This document shows, one piece after another, positions 26,025 to 35,096 of a stretch of DNA of 64,000 nt (positions are counted from its first letter, which is position 1; each line of letters opens with the position of its first letter). The stretch is from positions 248,001 to 312,000 of the forward strand of contig NZ_AP023361.1 in NCBI RefSeq assembly GCF_014191545.1, given 5' to 3'. A program made the translations under genes and the position numbers. Below the pieces are notes generated by a model, which worked only from the letters and a program-made list of their open reading frames with translations, did no database searches and was not told the origin of the DNA. The DNA is from Terrihabitans soli. Lineage in GTDB: Bacteria; Pseudomonadota; Alphaproteobacteria; Rhizobiales; Methylopilaceae.

Positions 26025-26333
26025 TCACTTCACGAGAGAGTCGAGGAAGAAGGGTTTGTCGGGTTTGTTCGGATCGACCGGCGGGGCTTCGACCTTGACC
26101 TGATCGGTCTGGCCGGAACGCGTGCCGGGGTTCGCAAACTGCGCCGGGTCGTCAAGGCTGCTATCGGGCGTCGTCGCCTGGGCCATCGGCGCGATCATGC
26201 GGTCGGAGGCGGCGGGCTTGGGTGCGACGCTGGCGCCGACAGGCGCTTCGAGCGGGCCTCTGCGGCCGCAGCCGGCCATCGTAACGAGCACGGCCGTCAG
26301 CACCGCGCCCATGATCAGGGTGCGGCGGTTCAC
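26025..26333 (-). CDS. lptM: LptM-type lipoprotein (LPS translocon maturation)
   Basis: A 102-residue lipoprotein with a lipobox ending VTMAGC at residue 22, directly followed by GRRGPLEAP, the signature of the LptM/YifL family that stabilises the LptD-LptE lipopolysaccharide translocon. The rest is Pro/Ala-rich and likely disordered (AQATTPDSSLDDPAQFANPG). The GTG at 26333 is used because CGGAG precedes it and the signal peptide then starts at residue 1; the frame is open from 26402. It sits between argH and lysA, a common arrangement. Confidence 0.85.
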   Translation of the reverse strand: MNRRTLIMGAVLTAVLVTMAGCGRRGPLEAPVGASVAPKPAASDRMIAPMAQATTPDSSLDDPAQFANPGTRSGQTDQVKVEAPPVDPNKPDKPFFLDSLVK

Positions 26334-26408
26334 GGCTGAGTCTCCGGAGCGAAAGGCGCGTTCATCGGGCCGCACTTTCGGGGAACAGGCGGCTTTGCGC
26401 AAGTGCTG

Positions 26409-27800
26409 TCACGCCACGCCCTTTCCCAGCTTTTTGAGCCATCCCCTCGCCTGCTTTCGGACGTTCGGCGGGGCGGTGCCTCCGTAGGAGGTGCGGCTGC
26501 GGACGGATTTTTCGACGCCGAGAACCGAAAACACCTGATCGGTAATTTTCGGCTCGATGGCGGTGAGGTCCTCGAGCCTGAGCTTTTCGAGGGCGATGCC
26601 CTGTTCGGAGGCCCGGGCGACGATGCGGCCGGTGACGTGATGGGCCTCGCGGAAGGGCAGCTTCAGCTCACGCACCAGCCAGTCGGCAAGATCGGTCGCG
26701 GTGGCATAGCCGGCGCCGGCCGCTTTGCGCATGACTTTCGAATTGGGCTCCATGTCGCGCACCATGCCGGTCATGGCGGCAAGGCACACAGAGAGTGTGT
26801 CGAGCGCGTCGAAGGTGCCCTCCTTGTCTTCCTGCATGTCCTTCGAATAGGCGAGCGGCAGGCCCTTGATGACGGTGAGAAGGCCGACCAGCGCGCCGAT
26901 GACGCGCCCGGTCTTGCCGCGTACGAGCTCGGCGGCATCGGGATTGCGCTTTTGCGGCATGATCGAGGAGCCGGTCGTGAACTTGTCCGACAGCTTCACG
27001 AAGCCGAATTGCGGCGTCGTCCAGATGACGATCTCTTCGGCAAGCCGCGACAGATGGGTCGAGGCGATTGCGGCGGCGGCCAGAACTTCGAGCACGAAAT
27101 CGCGCGCCGAAACGGCATCGAGCGAATTGGCCATCGGCCGCGCGAAATCGAGCGCTTTGGCTGTGGCGAAGCGGTCGATCGGAAAGCCGGTGCCGGCGAG
27201 CGCCGCGGCGCCAAGCGGGTTTTCGTTCATGCGGTTCCGCGCATCGGTAAAGCGGCCGCGGTCGCGCCCGAGCATTTCGACATAAGCGAGGAGATGATGG
27301 CCGAAGGTGACCGGCTGGGCGCTCTGCAGATGAGTGAAGCCGGGCATCACGGTGGCGGAATGCGTCAGCGCCTTTTCGGCGAGAGCCGCCTGCAAGCCGG
27401 CGAGCTGCTCATCGAGCGCATCGACCGCATCGCGGACATAGAGACGGAAATCGGTCGCGACCTGATCGTTGCGCGAGCGGGCGGTGTGCAGGCGTCCGGC
27501 GGCAGGGCCGATGATCTCGGCAAGGCGGGACTCGATGTTGAGGTGGATGTCTTCGAGCGCCCGCGAAAATGTGAATGTGCCGCCTTCGATCTCGTCCAGG
27601 ACCTTGCCGAGGCCCTCGGAAATGGCCCGGGCGTCATCCTTCGAGACGATGCCGTTATCGGCCAGCATGGCGACATGGGCTTGCGAGCCGCGGATATCCT
27701 GAGCATAGAAGCGCCGGTCGAAATCGATCGAGGCATTGATGGCCTCGAGCGCGGCATCGGGGCCTTCGGCAAAGCGACCGCCCCACATCTTGTTGCTCAT
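26409..27800 (-). CDS. argH: Argininosuccinate lyase
   Basis: A 463-residue fumarase/aspartase-superfamily enzyme that cleaves argininosuccinate to arginine and fumarate. The superfamily signature [12 protein letters not shown] is intact, together with MWGGRF near the N terminus, [30 protein letters not shown] and the [16 protein letters not shown] region. The start at 27800 ([10 protein letters not shown]) follows AGGGGTG; the frame opens at 27839. First gene of the argH-lptM-lysA unit, diverging from tlpA. Confidence 0.96.
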   Translation of the reverse strand: MSNKMWGGRFAEGPDAALEAINASIDFDRRFYAQDIRGSQAHVAMLADNGIVSKDDARAISEGLGKVLDEIEGGTFTFSRALEDIHLNIESRLAEIIGPAAGRLHTARSRNDQVATDFRLYVRDAVDALDEQLAGLQAALAEKALTHSATVMPGFTHLQSAQPVTFGHHLLAYVEMLGRDRGRFTDARNRMNENPLGAAALAGTGFPIDRFATAKALDFARPMANSLDAVSARDFVLEVLAAAAIASTHLSRLAEEIVIWTTPQFGFVKLSDKFTTGSSIMPQKRNPDAAELVRGKTGRVIGALVGLLTVIKGLPLAYSKDMQEDKEGTFDALDTLSVCLAAMTGMVRDMEPNSKVMRKAAGAGYATATDLADWLVRELKLPFREAHHVTGRIVARASEQGIALEKLRLEDLTAIEPKITDQVFSVLGVEKSVRSRTSYGGTAPPNVRKQARGWLKKLGKGVA

Positions 27801-27841
27801 AATCACCCCTTCACTGTCGCCCTGGGCGGTTTTCGCCAAAA

Positions 27842-28492
27842 ATGCCAGAAAACACTAAAAAACCTGCCTCCGTCCCCCGGAAATTGGCGATTTTTGCGAT
27901 TTTTGGCGCTTTTGCCGGTATTGTGGGGGTGTACCTGATAAAGGGCGGCCTCGGCAATGACGGCGCCCAATTTTGTTCGGCCGACCGCACGATGACCGAC
28001 CGGCTGAAGCCGCTGGCCCGTGGCGAGGTGGCGGCGGTGCTGGTGCCTGACCGGCCGCGCAAACTGCCCGAGCTCGGCTTCAAGGACGCCAGCGGCAAGT
28101 CGCTGAGTCTGAAGGATTTTGCCGGAAAGACGCTGCTTGTGAACATGTGGGCGACCTGGTGCGCGCCCTGCCGTGAGGAAATGCCGGCGCTCGACTCCCT
28201 TCAGGGCGAGCTTGGCGGGCCGGACTTTCAGGTCGTGGCGGTGTCGATCGACACCCAGCAGCCGGACAAGGCCAAAGCCTTCCTCAACGAGCTGAAGATC
28301 GCAAAGCTCGGCTTCTTCCAGGACGCCTCGGGCAAGCTCTTTCAGGATCTGAAGCTCGTGGGGCGGGCGGTCGGTCTGCCGACGACGCTGTTGATCGACA
28401 AAGAGGGATGCGAGATCGGCTATCTGCCGGGGCCGGCCCATTGGGCAAGCGAGGATGCGAAGAAAATGATCCGCGCTGCGATCGGGCGCTGA
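27842..28492 (+). CDS. tlpA: TlpA-type membrane-anchored thiol:disulfide reductase
   Basis: A 216-residue protein: short basic N terminus, one membrane anchor ([19 protein letters not shown]) and a periplasmic thioredoxin domain with active site WCAPC (residues 106-110) and cis-proline in [13 protein letters not shown]. Other marks are LVNMWATWC and [17 protein letters not shown]. TlpA reduces copper-binding proteins for cytochrome oxidase assembly in Bradyrhizobium; here the partner is not in the window. Divergent from argH with about 40 bp between starts. Confidence 0.93.
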   Translation: MPENTKKPASVPRKLAIFAIFGAFAGIVGVYLIKGGLGNDGAQFCSADRTMTDRLKPLARGEVAAVLVPDRPRKLPELGFKDASGKSLSLKDFAGKTLLVNMWATWCAPCREEMPALDSLQGELGGPDFQVVAVSIDTQQPDKAKAFLNELKIAKLGFFQDASGKLFQDLKLVGRAVGLPTTLLIDKEGCEIGYLPGPAHWASEDAKKMIRAAIGR

Positions 28493-28495
28493 ACG

Positions 28496-28765
28496 TCAGA
28501 TCGTGACGTCGAGTCCGGCTTTGGCCTGGGCGAGCTTTTTAGAGAAATCGGCCTGCAGGCGCGCTGTGGTGATCTTGGTGGTGATCTCCATCATGCCGGA
28601 TGTCTGATCGCCCATGGCCGAAAAGAAATTACCGCCGAGGGCAGAAGCGTTGGCGTAGTAGCTGTCGGCGGCGGCCTTGTTGGCGGCCTTCATCGCGGCG
28701 CCCGGGTTCATCTGCCAGGTCGGGACATACATCCGCATGCCGTTCTTGGCGACGCCGAAGGGCAT
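28496..28765 (-). CDS. Small protein of unknown function, downstream of yjfB-like gene
   Basis: An 89-residue protein (MPFGVAKNGMRMYVPTWQMN onward), Ala/Met/Lys-rich and probably helical in its second half (ITTKITTARLQADFSKKLAQ). The start is one base after the stop of the YjfB-like gene, so the genes are co-transcribed and probably co-translated. No signal peptide or membrane helix is seen. I do not recognise the family. Its C-terminal AKAGLDVTI loosely recalls the G-x-x-D end of the two genes upstream. Confidence 0.7.
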   Translation of the reverse strand: MPFGVAKNGMRMYVPTWQMNPGAAMKAANKAAADSYYANASALGGNFFSAMGDQTSGMMEITTKITTARLQADFSKKLAQAKAGLDVTI

Positions 28766-28766
28766 G

Positions 28767-28964
28767 TCAGGCCACCTTGTCGACGTTGCCGCCGACACCT
28801 TCCGCCAGCAGAGCCTTGCCCGCTTCCGCTGCCTGCGTCAGCAGATTGGCGGCGACCTGTGCCATCTCATTGGCGTTCTTCACGGCAAGCAGCGAGAACT
28901 GCTGGGCGCGTCCGGCGGCCTGCATGGAAACAAGGGTCGTTGCGAGGGCGGACGAATCCATCAT
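28767..28964 (-). CDS. YjfB-family putative motility protein
   Basis: A 65-residue helical protein matching the YjfB pattern: an N-terminal MDSSALATTLVSMQAAGRA, a central QQFSLLAVKNANEMAQVAAN and the closing GGNVDKVA. The family is annotated as putative motility proteins from its genomic association with flagellar loci; biochemical function is unknown. Two ATGs (28964 and 28961) follow CGGAG. It is the middle gene of a three-gene minus-strand unit. A chemoreceptor gene lies 4 kb away, but no flagellar structural genes are in the window. Confidence 0.75.
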   Translation of the reverse strand: MMDSSALATTLVSMQAAGRAQQFSLLAVKNANEMAQVAANLLTQAAEAGKALLAEGVGGNVDKVA

Positions 28965-29025
28965 TTAACTCCGGACGGGAGTCTCGCTGCTGCGTGTAAA
29001 GCGAGGGTTAATTTACGTTGATAAA

Positions 29026-29232
29026 TCAGACCTTGCGGTCTATGCGCTCACCGGTTCCGGCGAGCCGCGGCGCAAGACCCTGAGCATGCTCCGTCGCATT
29101 TTCGACAATTTCAGTGAGCGTGAGTGATGTGTCGCGCGGTTCTTGCGCGGCGATCGACTCTGAGCGCGCCATGGCTCTGCGATACCCTTCAAGGATCGCG
29201 GAGGCGGAAGCGTCGGCTGCAACTGGGTTCAC
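29026..29232 (-). CDS. Small helical protein, first gene of the yjfB-like unit
   Basis: A 68-residue protein starting at GTG (29232), with AAAGGA about eight bases before it. It is Ala/Glu-rich and predicted helical (ASAILEGYRRAMARSESIAA, LTEIVENATEHAQGLAPRL) and ends in GERIDRKV, which recalls the GGNVDKVA end of the YjfB-like gene 61 bp downstream. It may therefore be a diverged relative. No known domain recognised. Confidence 0.65.
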   Translation of the reverse strand: MNPVAADASASAILEGYRRAMARSESIAAQEPRDTSLTLTEIVENATEHAQGLAPRLAGTGERIDRKV

Positions 29233-29405
29233 GGCATAGTCCTTTAGTGCAACAATGCCGCACTATCGGGCGAAGCTCCCGCACAAAATTTCCCAGAGTC
29301 AACAATTCGTTACGACTAAATTTGCTCCGCCGGGCAAAAAAAGCTTGCATTCCGGTATGTACTTACTAGAAGAGGCCCGGTTAATCCGAAAAAAGGGAAA
29401 CCCCA

Positions 29406-29654
29406 ATGGCTCGTAAACCCGCCAAGAAGACTGCACGCAAGGCGCCGAAGGCAAAGCGTCCGGCCGCCAAGAAGAAGGCCACCAAGCGCGTAAGCGCCAA
29501 GAAGGGCGGCCTCTCGTCTCTCTTCAAGCCGGTCAAGCAGTCTGTGACGATCCGCCTCGACTCCGATGTCGTGTCCTGGTTCAAGAAGCAGGCCGACAAG
29601 TATCAGACCGAGATCAACAGCGTCCTGCGCAAGCACATGCTGAAGCGCGGCTAA
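29406..29654 (+). CDS. Ribbon-helix-helix (BrnA-like) protein with histone-H1-like tail
   Basis: An 82-residue protein. Residues 1-34 are almost only Lys, Ala, Arg and Pro (MARKPAKKTARKAPKAKR, then AAKKKATKRVSAKK), like histone H1-type tails. Residues 45-82 form a BrnA-like ribbon-helix-helix fold (SVTIRLDSDVVSWFKKQADK, then YQTEINSVLRKHM). BrnA is the antitoxin of BrnTA systems, but no BrnT toxin gene is adjacent on either side. A nucleoid-associated DNA-binding role is more likely. AGGGA precedes the ATG and a strong terminator follows, so it is a monocistronic gene. Confidence 0.85.
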   Translation: MARKPAKKTARKAPKAKRPAAKKKATKRVSAKKGGLSSLFKPVKQSVTIRLDSDVVSWFKKQADKYQTEINSVLRKHMLKRG

Positions 29655-29692
29655 TTCATACTGATGGCGGACCCGAGCGTTCGCCTCAATGA

Positions 29693-29735
29693 AAAATCCC
29701 GGGCAACGCCGCTGCGTTGTCCGGGATTTTCTTTT
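29693..29735 (+). terminator. Strong terminator after the ribbon-helix-helix gene
   Basis: AAAATCCCGGGCAACG pairs over 16 bp (one G-T) with CGTTGTCCGGGATTTT, followed by CTTTT. It could also terminate the opposing 3-hydroxyacyl-CoA dehydrogenase gene, which ends at 29741. Confidence 0.92.
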
Positions 29736-29740
29736 CGCCT

Positions 29741-30619
29741 TTAGCGCGTCGGGACAGGCTTCTCGCCGCGATAGTCGTAGAAGCCGCGCTGCGCCTTGCG
29801 CCCGAGCCAGCCTGCTTCGACATATTTCACGAGCAGCGGGCAGGGCCGGTATTTCGGATCGGCGAGCCCATCATGCAGTACCTGCATGATCGAAAGGCAT
29901 GTATCTAGTCCGATAAAGTCTGCAAGTTGCAGAGGCCCCATCGGATGATTGGCGCCGAGGCGCATCGCGGTATCGATGCTGTCGACCGTACCGACGCCCT
30001 CGTAAAGCGTGTAGATCGCTTCATTGATCGTCGACATCAGGATGCGATTGACGATGAAGGCCGGAAAATCTTCGGCGACAGTCGCGGTCTTGCCGATTTT
30101 TCCGACAAATGTCTTCACCGCCTCAAAGGTCGGCTCGCCGGTGGCAATGCCGCGCACAAGCTCGACGAGCTGCATCAGCGGCACCGGATTCATGAAGTGA
30201 ATGCCGATGAATTGTTCGGGCCGGTCGGTCGCCGACGCAAGGCGCGTGATCGGGATCGATGACGAATTCGATGCGATGATCGCGCCCGGCTTCAAGTGCG
30301 GACACAGCGCGCGAAGCAGATCTTGTTTGACCTCTTCGCTTTCCGTCGCCGTTTCGATAACAAGATCGGACGGTGCGAGATCGCTCAAGTCTTTCGCAGG
30401 CTTGATGCGCGCGAGCGCAGCGCTGCGGTCTCTTTCGGAGATCGTGCCTTTTGCCGCTTGTTTTGCCGTATTGGCAGAAACCGCTTCAAGCGCGGCTGCG
30501 ATCTTTTCGTCGTCGACATCGTTGAGAAGAACGTCATAGCCCGCAAGCGCACACACATGCGCAATGCCCGCGCCCATCTGGCCGGCACCGATTACGCCTA
30601 CGGTCCTGATCTCAGCCAT
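29741..30619 (-). CDS. 3-hydroxybutyryl-CoA dehydrogenase
   Basis: A 292-residue NAD-dependent enzyme with the N-terminal Rossmann motif VGVIGAGQMGAGIAHVCALA, the catalytic histidine in GIHFMNPVPLMQLVE and the C-terminal dimer domain (GFIVNR-like FPAFIVNRILMSTINEA, LGANHPMGPLQLADFIGLD). It oxidises (S)-3-hydroxybutyryl-CoA and related 3-hydroxyacyl-CoAs in butyrate, polyhydroxybutyrate or aromatic degradation routes. It is a stand-alone gene here; the electron-transfer flavoprotein genes often found next to it are absent. Names in use are hbd, hbdA and paaH. Confidence 0.93.
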   Translation of the reverse strand: MAEIRTVGVIGAGQMGAGIAHVCALAGYDVLLNDVDDEKIAAALEAVSANTAKQAAKGTISERDRSAALARIKPAKDLSDLAPSDLVIETATESEEVKQDLLRALCPHLKPGAIIASNSSSIPITRLASATDRPEQFIGIHFMNPVPLMQLVELVRGIATGEPTFEAVKTFVGKIGKTATVAEDFPAFIVNRILMSTINEAIYTLYEGVGTVDSIDTAMRLGANHPMGPLQLADFIGLDTCLSIMQVLHDGLADPKYRPCPLLVKYVEAGWLGRKAQRGFYDYRGEKPVPTR

Positions 30620-30684
30620 TACACTTGGTCCGGAACAGCCGCCTCACGAGCGGAGGGGGACCGTAGTCATACGGTCCCGGTGGG

Positions 30685-31422
30685 TCAACGCGGAAGCGTC
30701 GGCGGTGCGATGGTTTTGGCCGAGATGGTTTTAGGAGCCCGGCCAAACCACGGCACATCGGTCCGTTTGAACAGCGCAATGAGCAGGCCACCGGCCACAA
30801 AGCCGCCGAGATGTGCCCACCAGCCGGTCGCCTCGTCGATCCCGGTCCAGAGGCTCGCACCCTGGACGAGGATCCATATCGCGATAATCCAGACGGCGGT
30901 GAGCCGCAGCGGTATGCGCGCGAACAGCATGATCCAGACTTTCACGCGCGGATGCAGCAAGAGATAAGCGGCGATCACACCGGCAATTGAACTTGAGGCG
31001 CCGATCAGCGGCGCCTCCGATGCGGGCATTGCAAACGCGTGTGCGAGCCCGCCGGCCGCGCCGCACAGCAAATAGAAGACGATGAAGCGCCAATGCCCCA
31101 TCGAGTCTTCGATATTGTCGGCAAAGACGAAGATGAAGAGCAGATTGCCGATCAGATGGATCGGGTCGCCGTGTAAAAAAAGCGATGTGAAGAGTGTCGC
31201 CCAGGCCGGCGCGCCGGAAATATCGTCCGGCAAAGCGGCATCGCCGAACAACAGCGCCGGGATCATGCCGTAGCCGATCGTGATATCGAGATTGGTGTCG
31301 GAGGAGAGCCCGAAACGCATCGCGCAGAAGATCAAGGCGTTCAGCGCGATCAGCCCCCACGAAACGTATGGCGTGCGGATGACAAGACGCGGATTGTCAT
31401 CGCTGAAAGGGACGAAGACCAT
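30685..31422 (-). CDS. Rhomboid-family intramembrane serine protease
   Basis: A 245-residue protein with six or seven membrane helices. The catalytic serine lies in LIGASSSIAGVIAAYLL (G-x-S motif) and the partner histidine in WWAHLGGFVAGGLL. The L1 region FTSLFLHGDPIHLIGNLLF is typical of rhomboids. The residue after the nucleophile is Ser instead of the usual Gly, a variant often seen in alphaproteobacterial members. It is expected to cleave membrane-protein helices; the substrate is unknown. The Arg/Lys-rich C-terminal tail is cytoplasmic. Confidence 0.9.
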   Translation of the reverse strand: MVFVPFSDDNPRLVIRTPYVSWGLIALNALIFCAMRFGLSSDTNLDITIGYGMIPALLFGDAALPDDISGAPAWATLFTSLFLHGDPIHLIGNLLFIFVFADNIEDSMGHWRFIVFYLLCGAAGGLAHAFAMPASEAPLIGASSSIAGVIAAYLLLHPRVKVWIMLFARIPLRLTAVWIIAIWILVQGASLWTGIDEATGWWAHLGGFVAGGLLIALFKRTDVPWFGRAPKTISAKTIAPPTLPR

Positions 31423-31460
31423 CTCAGATGCTTACGCGGTTCTGAACCGCGTGCGGCTGC

Positions 31461-32057
31461 TCAGAACCGATAGCCGATGCGGGCGCCGGCTTCGGTGATG
31501 CCGCGATTGGCATCGCACAGACCGGCATTCGACAAATGCTCGACCGTACCGATGACGCTCCAGTTCTCGTTGAAGCGGAAGCCGAGAGAGGCGCTCTCGC
31601 GGAACAGCACGCTGCAGCCGAGCGCGCTTTCCCCAACGGGCGCGTCCGCGCCGGTGTCCCCGTCATGGACGCCGCCGCCGAAGGTTGCTTCGACGAACAC
31701 CTTGTCCAGGACATCGACCGTCCAGGTGAGGCCGGCATAGCCGTGGCTCGGAGCGTCGTCCGTGTTGATGGTCGCGCCGACATGAAGGCGCGGCACAAAC
31801 CAGGCCTGTCCGCCGATCGGCAGGCGGCTGGTGAGAAGTTCGAGATTGACGCTGACCGACTGACCCTCCGGCGGATCGTCGACGCCATAAGCGTAGATGC
31901 CGCCGCGGACCTCATCGAGGACGCGCCAGGAATAGGCGGGTTCGGCGACATAAGCCTCGGCCGCGGGCGATGGCGCCACGAGATCGGCTGCATGCGCTGC
32001 ACCGCACAGCAAAGCGGCGGCCGGAATGGCCGCGAATATATGGGTACTGATCCGCAT
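31461..32057 (-). CDS. PagL-like lipid A 3-O-deacylase (outer membrane)
   Basis: A 198-residue outer-membrane protein with a signal peptide (MRISTHIFAAIPAAALLCGA, cleaved near AHA) and an eight-strand barrel pattern. The catalytic motif EHLSNAGLCDANRG near the C terminus carries the H-x-S pair of PagL, and the protein ends GARIGYRF with a terminal aromatic. DEVRGGIYAYGVDDPPEGQS and VSVNLELL are typical first strands. PagL removes the 3-position acyl chain of lipid A. Activity is inferred from the motif; many relatives are annotated only as acyloxyacyl hydrolase. The start at 32057 gives the signal peptide. Confidence 0.85.
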   Translation of the reverse strand: MRISTHIFAAIPAAALLCGAAHAADLVAPSPAAEAYVAEPAYSWRVLDEVRGGIYAYGVDDPPEGQSVSVNLELLTSRLPIGGQAWFVPRLHVGATINTDDAPSHGYAGLTWTVDVLDKVFVEATFGGGVHDGDTGADAPVGESALGCSVLFRESASLGFRFNENWSVIGTVEHLSNAGLCDANRGITEAGARIGYRF

Positions 32058-32178
32058 CTGGCCCCCGGCCCCTTGTCGGGAGGAATTTAAGCAGCGCTCA
32101 AAGCGCAAATAAACGGGAGTCTGTACGCATGTGCAAAACTGCACGCTATCGCTTTGCACTTGTGGCATTCCGGCCACG

Positions 32179-32367
32179 TTATCGGCCCATCGTCCACAAC
32201 GCGAGCATGATAACGCCGATGGCTACAGCCTGAAGCAGTACGCGCCAGCGCATCAGGTTCTGCGAGCGGCTCGGCGAGCCGCCTTTCATCATGTTGATGA
32301 GACCCAGCAGAAGGACGATCGCCACCGCTGCAATGGCGACAATGACAAAGATTTTAGACAGATCCAT
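32179..32367 (-). CDS. HIG1-domain twin-transmembrane protein
   Basis: A 62-residue protein with two membrane helices (IFVIVAIAAVAIVLLLGL and VLLQAVAIGVIMLALW) separated by INMMKGGSPSRSQNLMRWR. The MKGG and QxLMRWRVLLQ elements match the HIG1 (hypoxia-induced) domain. HIG1 proteins bind and support cytochrome oxidase and respiratory supercomplexes in mitochondria and probably in alphaproteobacteria. The ATG at 32367 lies six bases after the tspO stop at 32373, so the two form one transcription unit. Confidence 0.85.
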   Translation of the reverse strand: MDLSKIFVIVAIAAVAIVLLLGLINMMKGGSPSRSQNLMRWRVLLQAVAIGVIMLALWTMGR

Positions 32368-32372
32368 GTGGC

Positions 32373-32876
32373 TCACGCGTTCAGCCGCCAGATCGCGGCA
32401 TTGAGGATGGCCGCATAAGTCACCCAAACAAGATAGGGCGCAAGCAGCCAGGCCGCGAGCGCGTCCTTCCGGCGAAAGGCGAGGATCGTCCAGACGATCG
32501 CGGGAATAAGAAGGACGATCACGGCAAAGCCGGCCGCCGGGCTCTGATGACCGAAGAAGGCAAACGACCAGACGACGTTCAGGCAGAGCTGGATGGCGAA
32601 GGGGATCAGCGCACGGTTGCCGGCGATCCAGCCGCCCGATGCGGCAACGACCCGCCAGAGCGAGATTGCCATCAGTGCGAACAGGATCGTCCAAGCGACC
32701 GGAAAGGCCCAATTGGGCGGTGTGAAACCCGGTTTGGCGAGTGTTTCGTACCAACCGAGACCCGGAACGGTTGCGATCGAGCCGAGCCGGGCGGCAAGAA
32801 AGCAGATCAGAAAGCTGAGCAGCAAAGCGAGCGGGGAGCGCAATCTCGCCACACGGAAACTCTTGGTAACATTCAT
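32373..32876 (-). CDS. tspO: TspO/MBR-family tryptophan-rich sensory protein
   Basis: A 167-residue protein with five membrane helices. TspO hallmarks are WYETLAKPGFTPPNWAFPVA, WTILFALMAISLWRV and IQLCLNVVWSFAFFG, with conserved tryptophans and a C-terminal YLVWVTYAAILNAAIW. TspO binds tetrapyrroles (protoporphyrin, haem) in the outer membrane and regulates photopigment or stress genes in Rhodobacter and rhizobia. It precedes the HIG1 gene in a two-gene unit, which may link porphyrin sensing with respiration (inference). Confidence 0.93.
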   Translation of the reverse strand: MNVTKSFRVARLRSPLALLLSFLICFLAARLGSIATVPGLGWYETLAKPGFTPPNWAFPVAWTILFALMAISLWRVVAASGGWIAGNRALIPFAIQLCLNVVWSFAFFGHQSPAAGFAVIVLLIPAIVWTILAFRRKDALAAWLLAPYLVWVTYAAILNAAIWRLNA

Positions 32877-33036
32877 GTTTTTAATTCCACGATAGATGAA
32901 TGGGGTTAGCGAGGATTCCTTGAAAAATGAACGGTTTCCGAGGCGACCAGCAACCTCCTGTTAAGTCAAAGCACCTACTTTCATCCTCATGAAGCAGGGC
33001 TAAACCTGCACATATTTCGGGGCCTTGGGGGAATAG

Positions 33037-35049
33037 ATGCTGTCTCGTTTGCGCAATGCATTGCTGTCGGTGCGGGTTCCGGCGGCGCTGACCTCCGTCC
33101 GCGTGCGCATCGCGCTGCTGTCGATTGCCCCGCTGACCGCGCTCCTGATTACGGCTGCAACCTATTTCGTCGGCCAGCGCAATGTCACTGAAGCCGTCGA
33201 GCGCGCCGACCGCTATTCCGAAATCGCCTCAGAGGTCGAGCGCTTCCGCGGCCAGCTGGCCACCATGGCCTCGTCCGTTGCCGAATTCCGCCTGAAGGCC
33301 TCCGACAGCGGCAAGCGTTCCTTCGAGCAGGCCGCCAAGGAAGCAACGCGCGCCATCGAGGCGATCCGCGAGAATACCGATGACGAAAATCTCCTCGCCA
33401 ATGTGGCGACTTTGGCGGACGGTCTGACCCAGACCTCCGATGCGTTTGCGCGCATTGTCAAAGCCCAGGGCGTGCTCGGCACCAGCAAGACGCCCGGCGT
33501 CGATGCGCGTCTTGCCTCGACCGGCGATGAACTCGACGTCAAGCTCGATCAGGAACTCAATACGCTCGGCGAAGAGAGCTATGCGATCTCCAAGACCGCG
33601 CAGGAAGCGCTGAAGGACCAGAAGAGCTTCATGATCACCGGCAGCGCTGCGCTGGCCGATGCCTTCACCGCTAAAACCGCGCTGCTGATCGAACAGATCA
33701 AGGGCAGCCTGCTCGACGAAGCCAAGAAGGACGAACTCGTCACGGCGATCGAAGCGTATCAGATCCTCTTCAAGGAATGGCGCGCTGCCAAAGCCGAGCA
33801 GGCGTCCGCCGCGCTCGTGACCGGCGACGTGCTCGAAACCGTTTCGCTCAACACATCCTCGCTTCTTGCTTTCGCGCGCGATGGCCGCACGGCAACCGTC
33901 GAGCAGCGTCACGCCGCTGAACAGCAGACCAATATGATTGCGCTCGGCATCATCGCGGTCGCGGTTCTTCTCTGCTCCACGATGGGCTTCCTCATCGGCC
34001 GCGCGGTGACGCGCCCGATCGGCCAGCTCACCGATGCGATGCGCCGCCTTGCTGACGGCGATACGCAGATCAAGGTCGATTCCAGCGGCCGTGACGAACT
34101 CGCCGCGATGGCGCGCGCCGTCCTCGTCTTCCGCGACAATGCGATCGAACGCGAACGTCTTGCCAATGAGCAGGCCGCCGCGCAGACGCAGCGCGAAGCG
34201 CGGGCTCGCGCGGTTGAAGAACTGGTGCGCGGCTTTGAAGCGCGCGCCGACTCGGCGATCGCCGGCGTACGTGCAGCCGCAACCCAGCTCGAAGGTACCG
34301 CCGCAGGCCTTGTCGATGCGTCGAGCAAAGTCTCCGAAGAAGCGCGTCAGGCCGGCACCGCCGCCTCCAGCGCGTCCGCCAACGTCACCGCGGCCGCGGG
34401 CGGCGCCGAAGAACTCGCTTTGTCGATCCAGGAGATCGATCAGCAGGCCTCGAAGTCGACGGAAGTGTCCTCGCGCGCCGTCACCGAAGCCAACAAGACG
34501 GTTCAGACCATGTCCTCGCTCGCCGGCGCCGCAACGCGCATCGGCGAAGTCGTGAACCTCATCCAGGCGATCGCCGCGCAGACCAATTTGCTCGCGCTGA
34601 ACGCCACGATCGAAGCCGCGCGCGCCGGCGAAGCCGGCAAGGGCTTTGCGGTCGTCGCCCAGGAAGTGAAGAGCCTTGCATCGCAGACGGCGAACGCGAC
34701 GGAAGAAATCGCACGCCAGATCGGCGCCATCCAGGAAGCGTCCGGCGAAGCCGGCGTCGCCATGGAACGCGTGTCGAACATCATCGAGGAAATGTCCCAG
34801 ATCGCCGCCGCGGTTGCCGGCGCGGTCGAGGAGCAGAACGCAGCGGTCCGCTCGATCGCCGGCAACGTCGCCCGCGCTTCGGGCGAGGCCCAGTCCGGCG
34901 CCGAGGCCATGGAATCGGTCGAAGGCGCGGCGGAAAGTGCCCGTGCGGTGGCTGACGATGTGGCCGAACTCGCCTCCGGCCTGTCGCGCGAAGCCGGCCA
35001 GCTCGAAGAGGCGGTCCGCGACTTCCTCAAGGGCGTCCAGGCCGCCTGA
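33037..35049 (+). CDS. Methyl-accepting chemotaxis protein
   Basis: A 670-residue chemoreceptor. A first membrane helix (about 25-45, [20 protein letters not shown]) follows a basic N terminus. A helical periplasmic sensor runs to about residue 298, and the second helix lies at 301-322 ([20 protein letters not shown]). A HAMP domain ([20 protein letters not shown]) precedes the signalling coil, whose hairpin tip is [20 protein letters not shown]. Several Ala-rich Glu/Gln pairs are methylation candidates. There is no C-terminal CheR-binding pentapeptide. GGGGGAAT precedes the ATG and a strong terminator follows. The ligand is unknown. Confidence 0.94.
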   Translation: MLSRLRNALLSVRVPAALTSVRVRIALLSIAPLTALLITAATYFVGQRNVTEAVERADRYSEIASEVERFRGQLATMASSVAEFRLKASDSGKRSFEQAAKEATRAIEAIRENTDDENLLANVATLADGLTQTSDAFARIVKAQGVLGTSKTPGVDARLASTGDELDVKLDQELNTLGEESYAISKTAQEALKDQKSFMITGSAALADAFTAKTALLIEQIKGSLLDEAKKDELVTAIEAYQILFKEWRAAKAEQASAALVTGDVLETVSLNTSSLLAFARDGRTATVEQRHAAEQQTNMIALGIIAVAVLLCSTMGFLIGRAVTRPIGQLTDAMRRLADGDTQIKVDSSGRDELAAMARAVLVFRDNAIERERLANEQAAAQTQREARARAVEELVRGFEARADSAIAGVRAAATQLEGTAAGLVDASSKVSEEARQAGTAASSASANVTAAAGGAEELALSIQEIDQQASKSTEVSSRAVTEANKTVQTMSSLAGAATRIGEVVNLIQAIAAQTNLLALNATIEAARAGEAGKGFAVVAQEVKSLASQTANATEEIARQIGAIQEASGEAGVAMERVSNIIEEMSQIAAAVAGAVEEQNAAVRSIAGNVARASGEAQSGAEAMESVEGAAESARAVADDVAELASGLSREAGQLEEAVRDFLKGVQAA

Positions 35050-35096
35050 TTAAAAATTACTCGCCTCGAACCTCCGGGGCGGCTATCTGAATTCTG

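Noticed and set aside
26403-27938. 511-codon open frame on the plus strand opposite argH
   Set aside because: It is the antisense of a clear argininosuccinate lyase, has no ribosome site and shows Arg/Gly-rich shadow composition.
29406-29654. BrnTA toxin-antitoxin system
   Set aside because: Only the BrnA-like half is present; neither neighbour encodes a BrnT-type toxin.
33037-35049. EcfG-like promoter before the chemoreceptor gene (TGAAC near 32927)
   Set aside because: No CGTT or CGAC follows at 16-18 bases.
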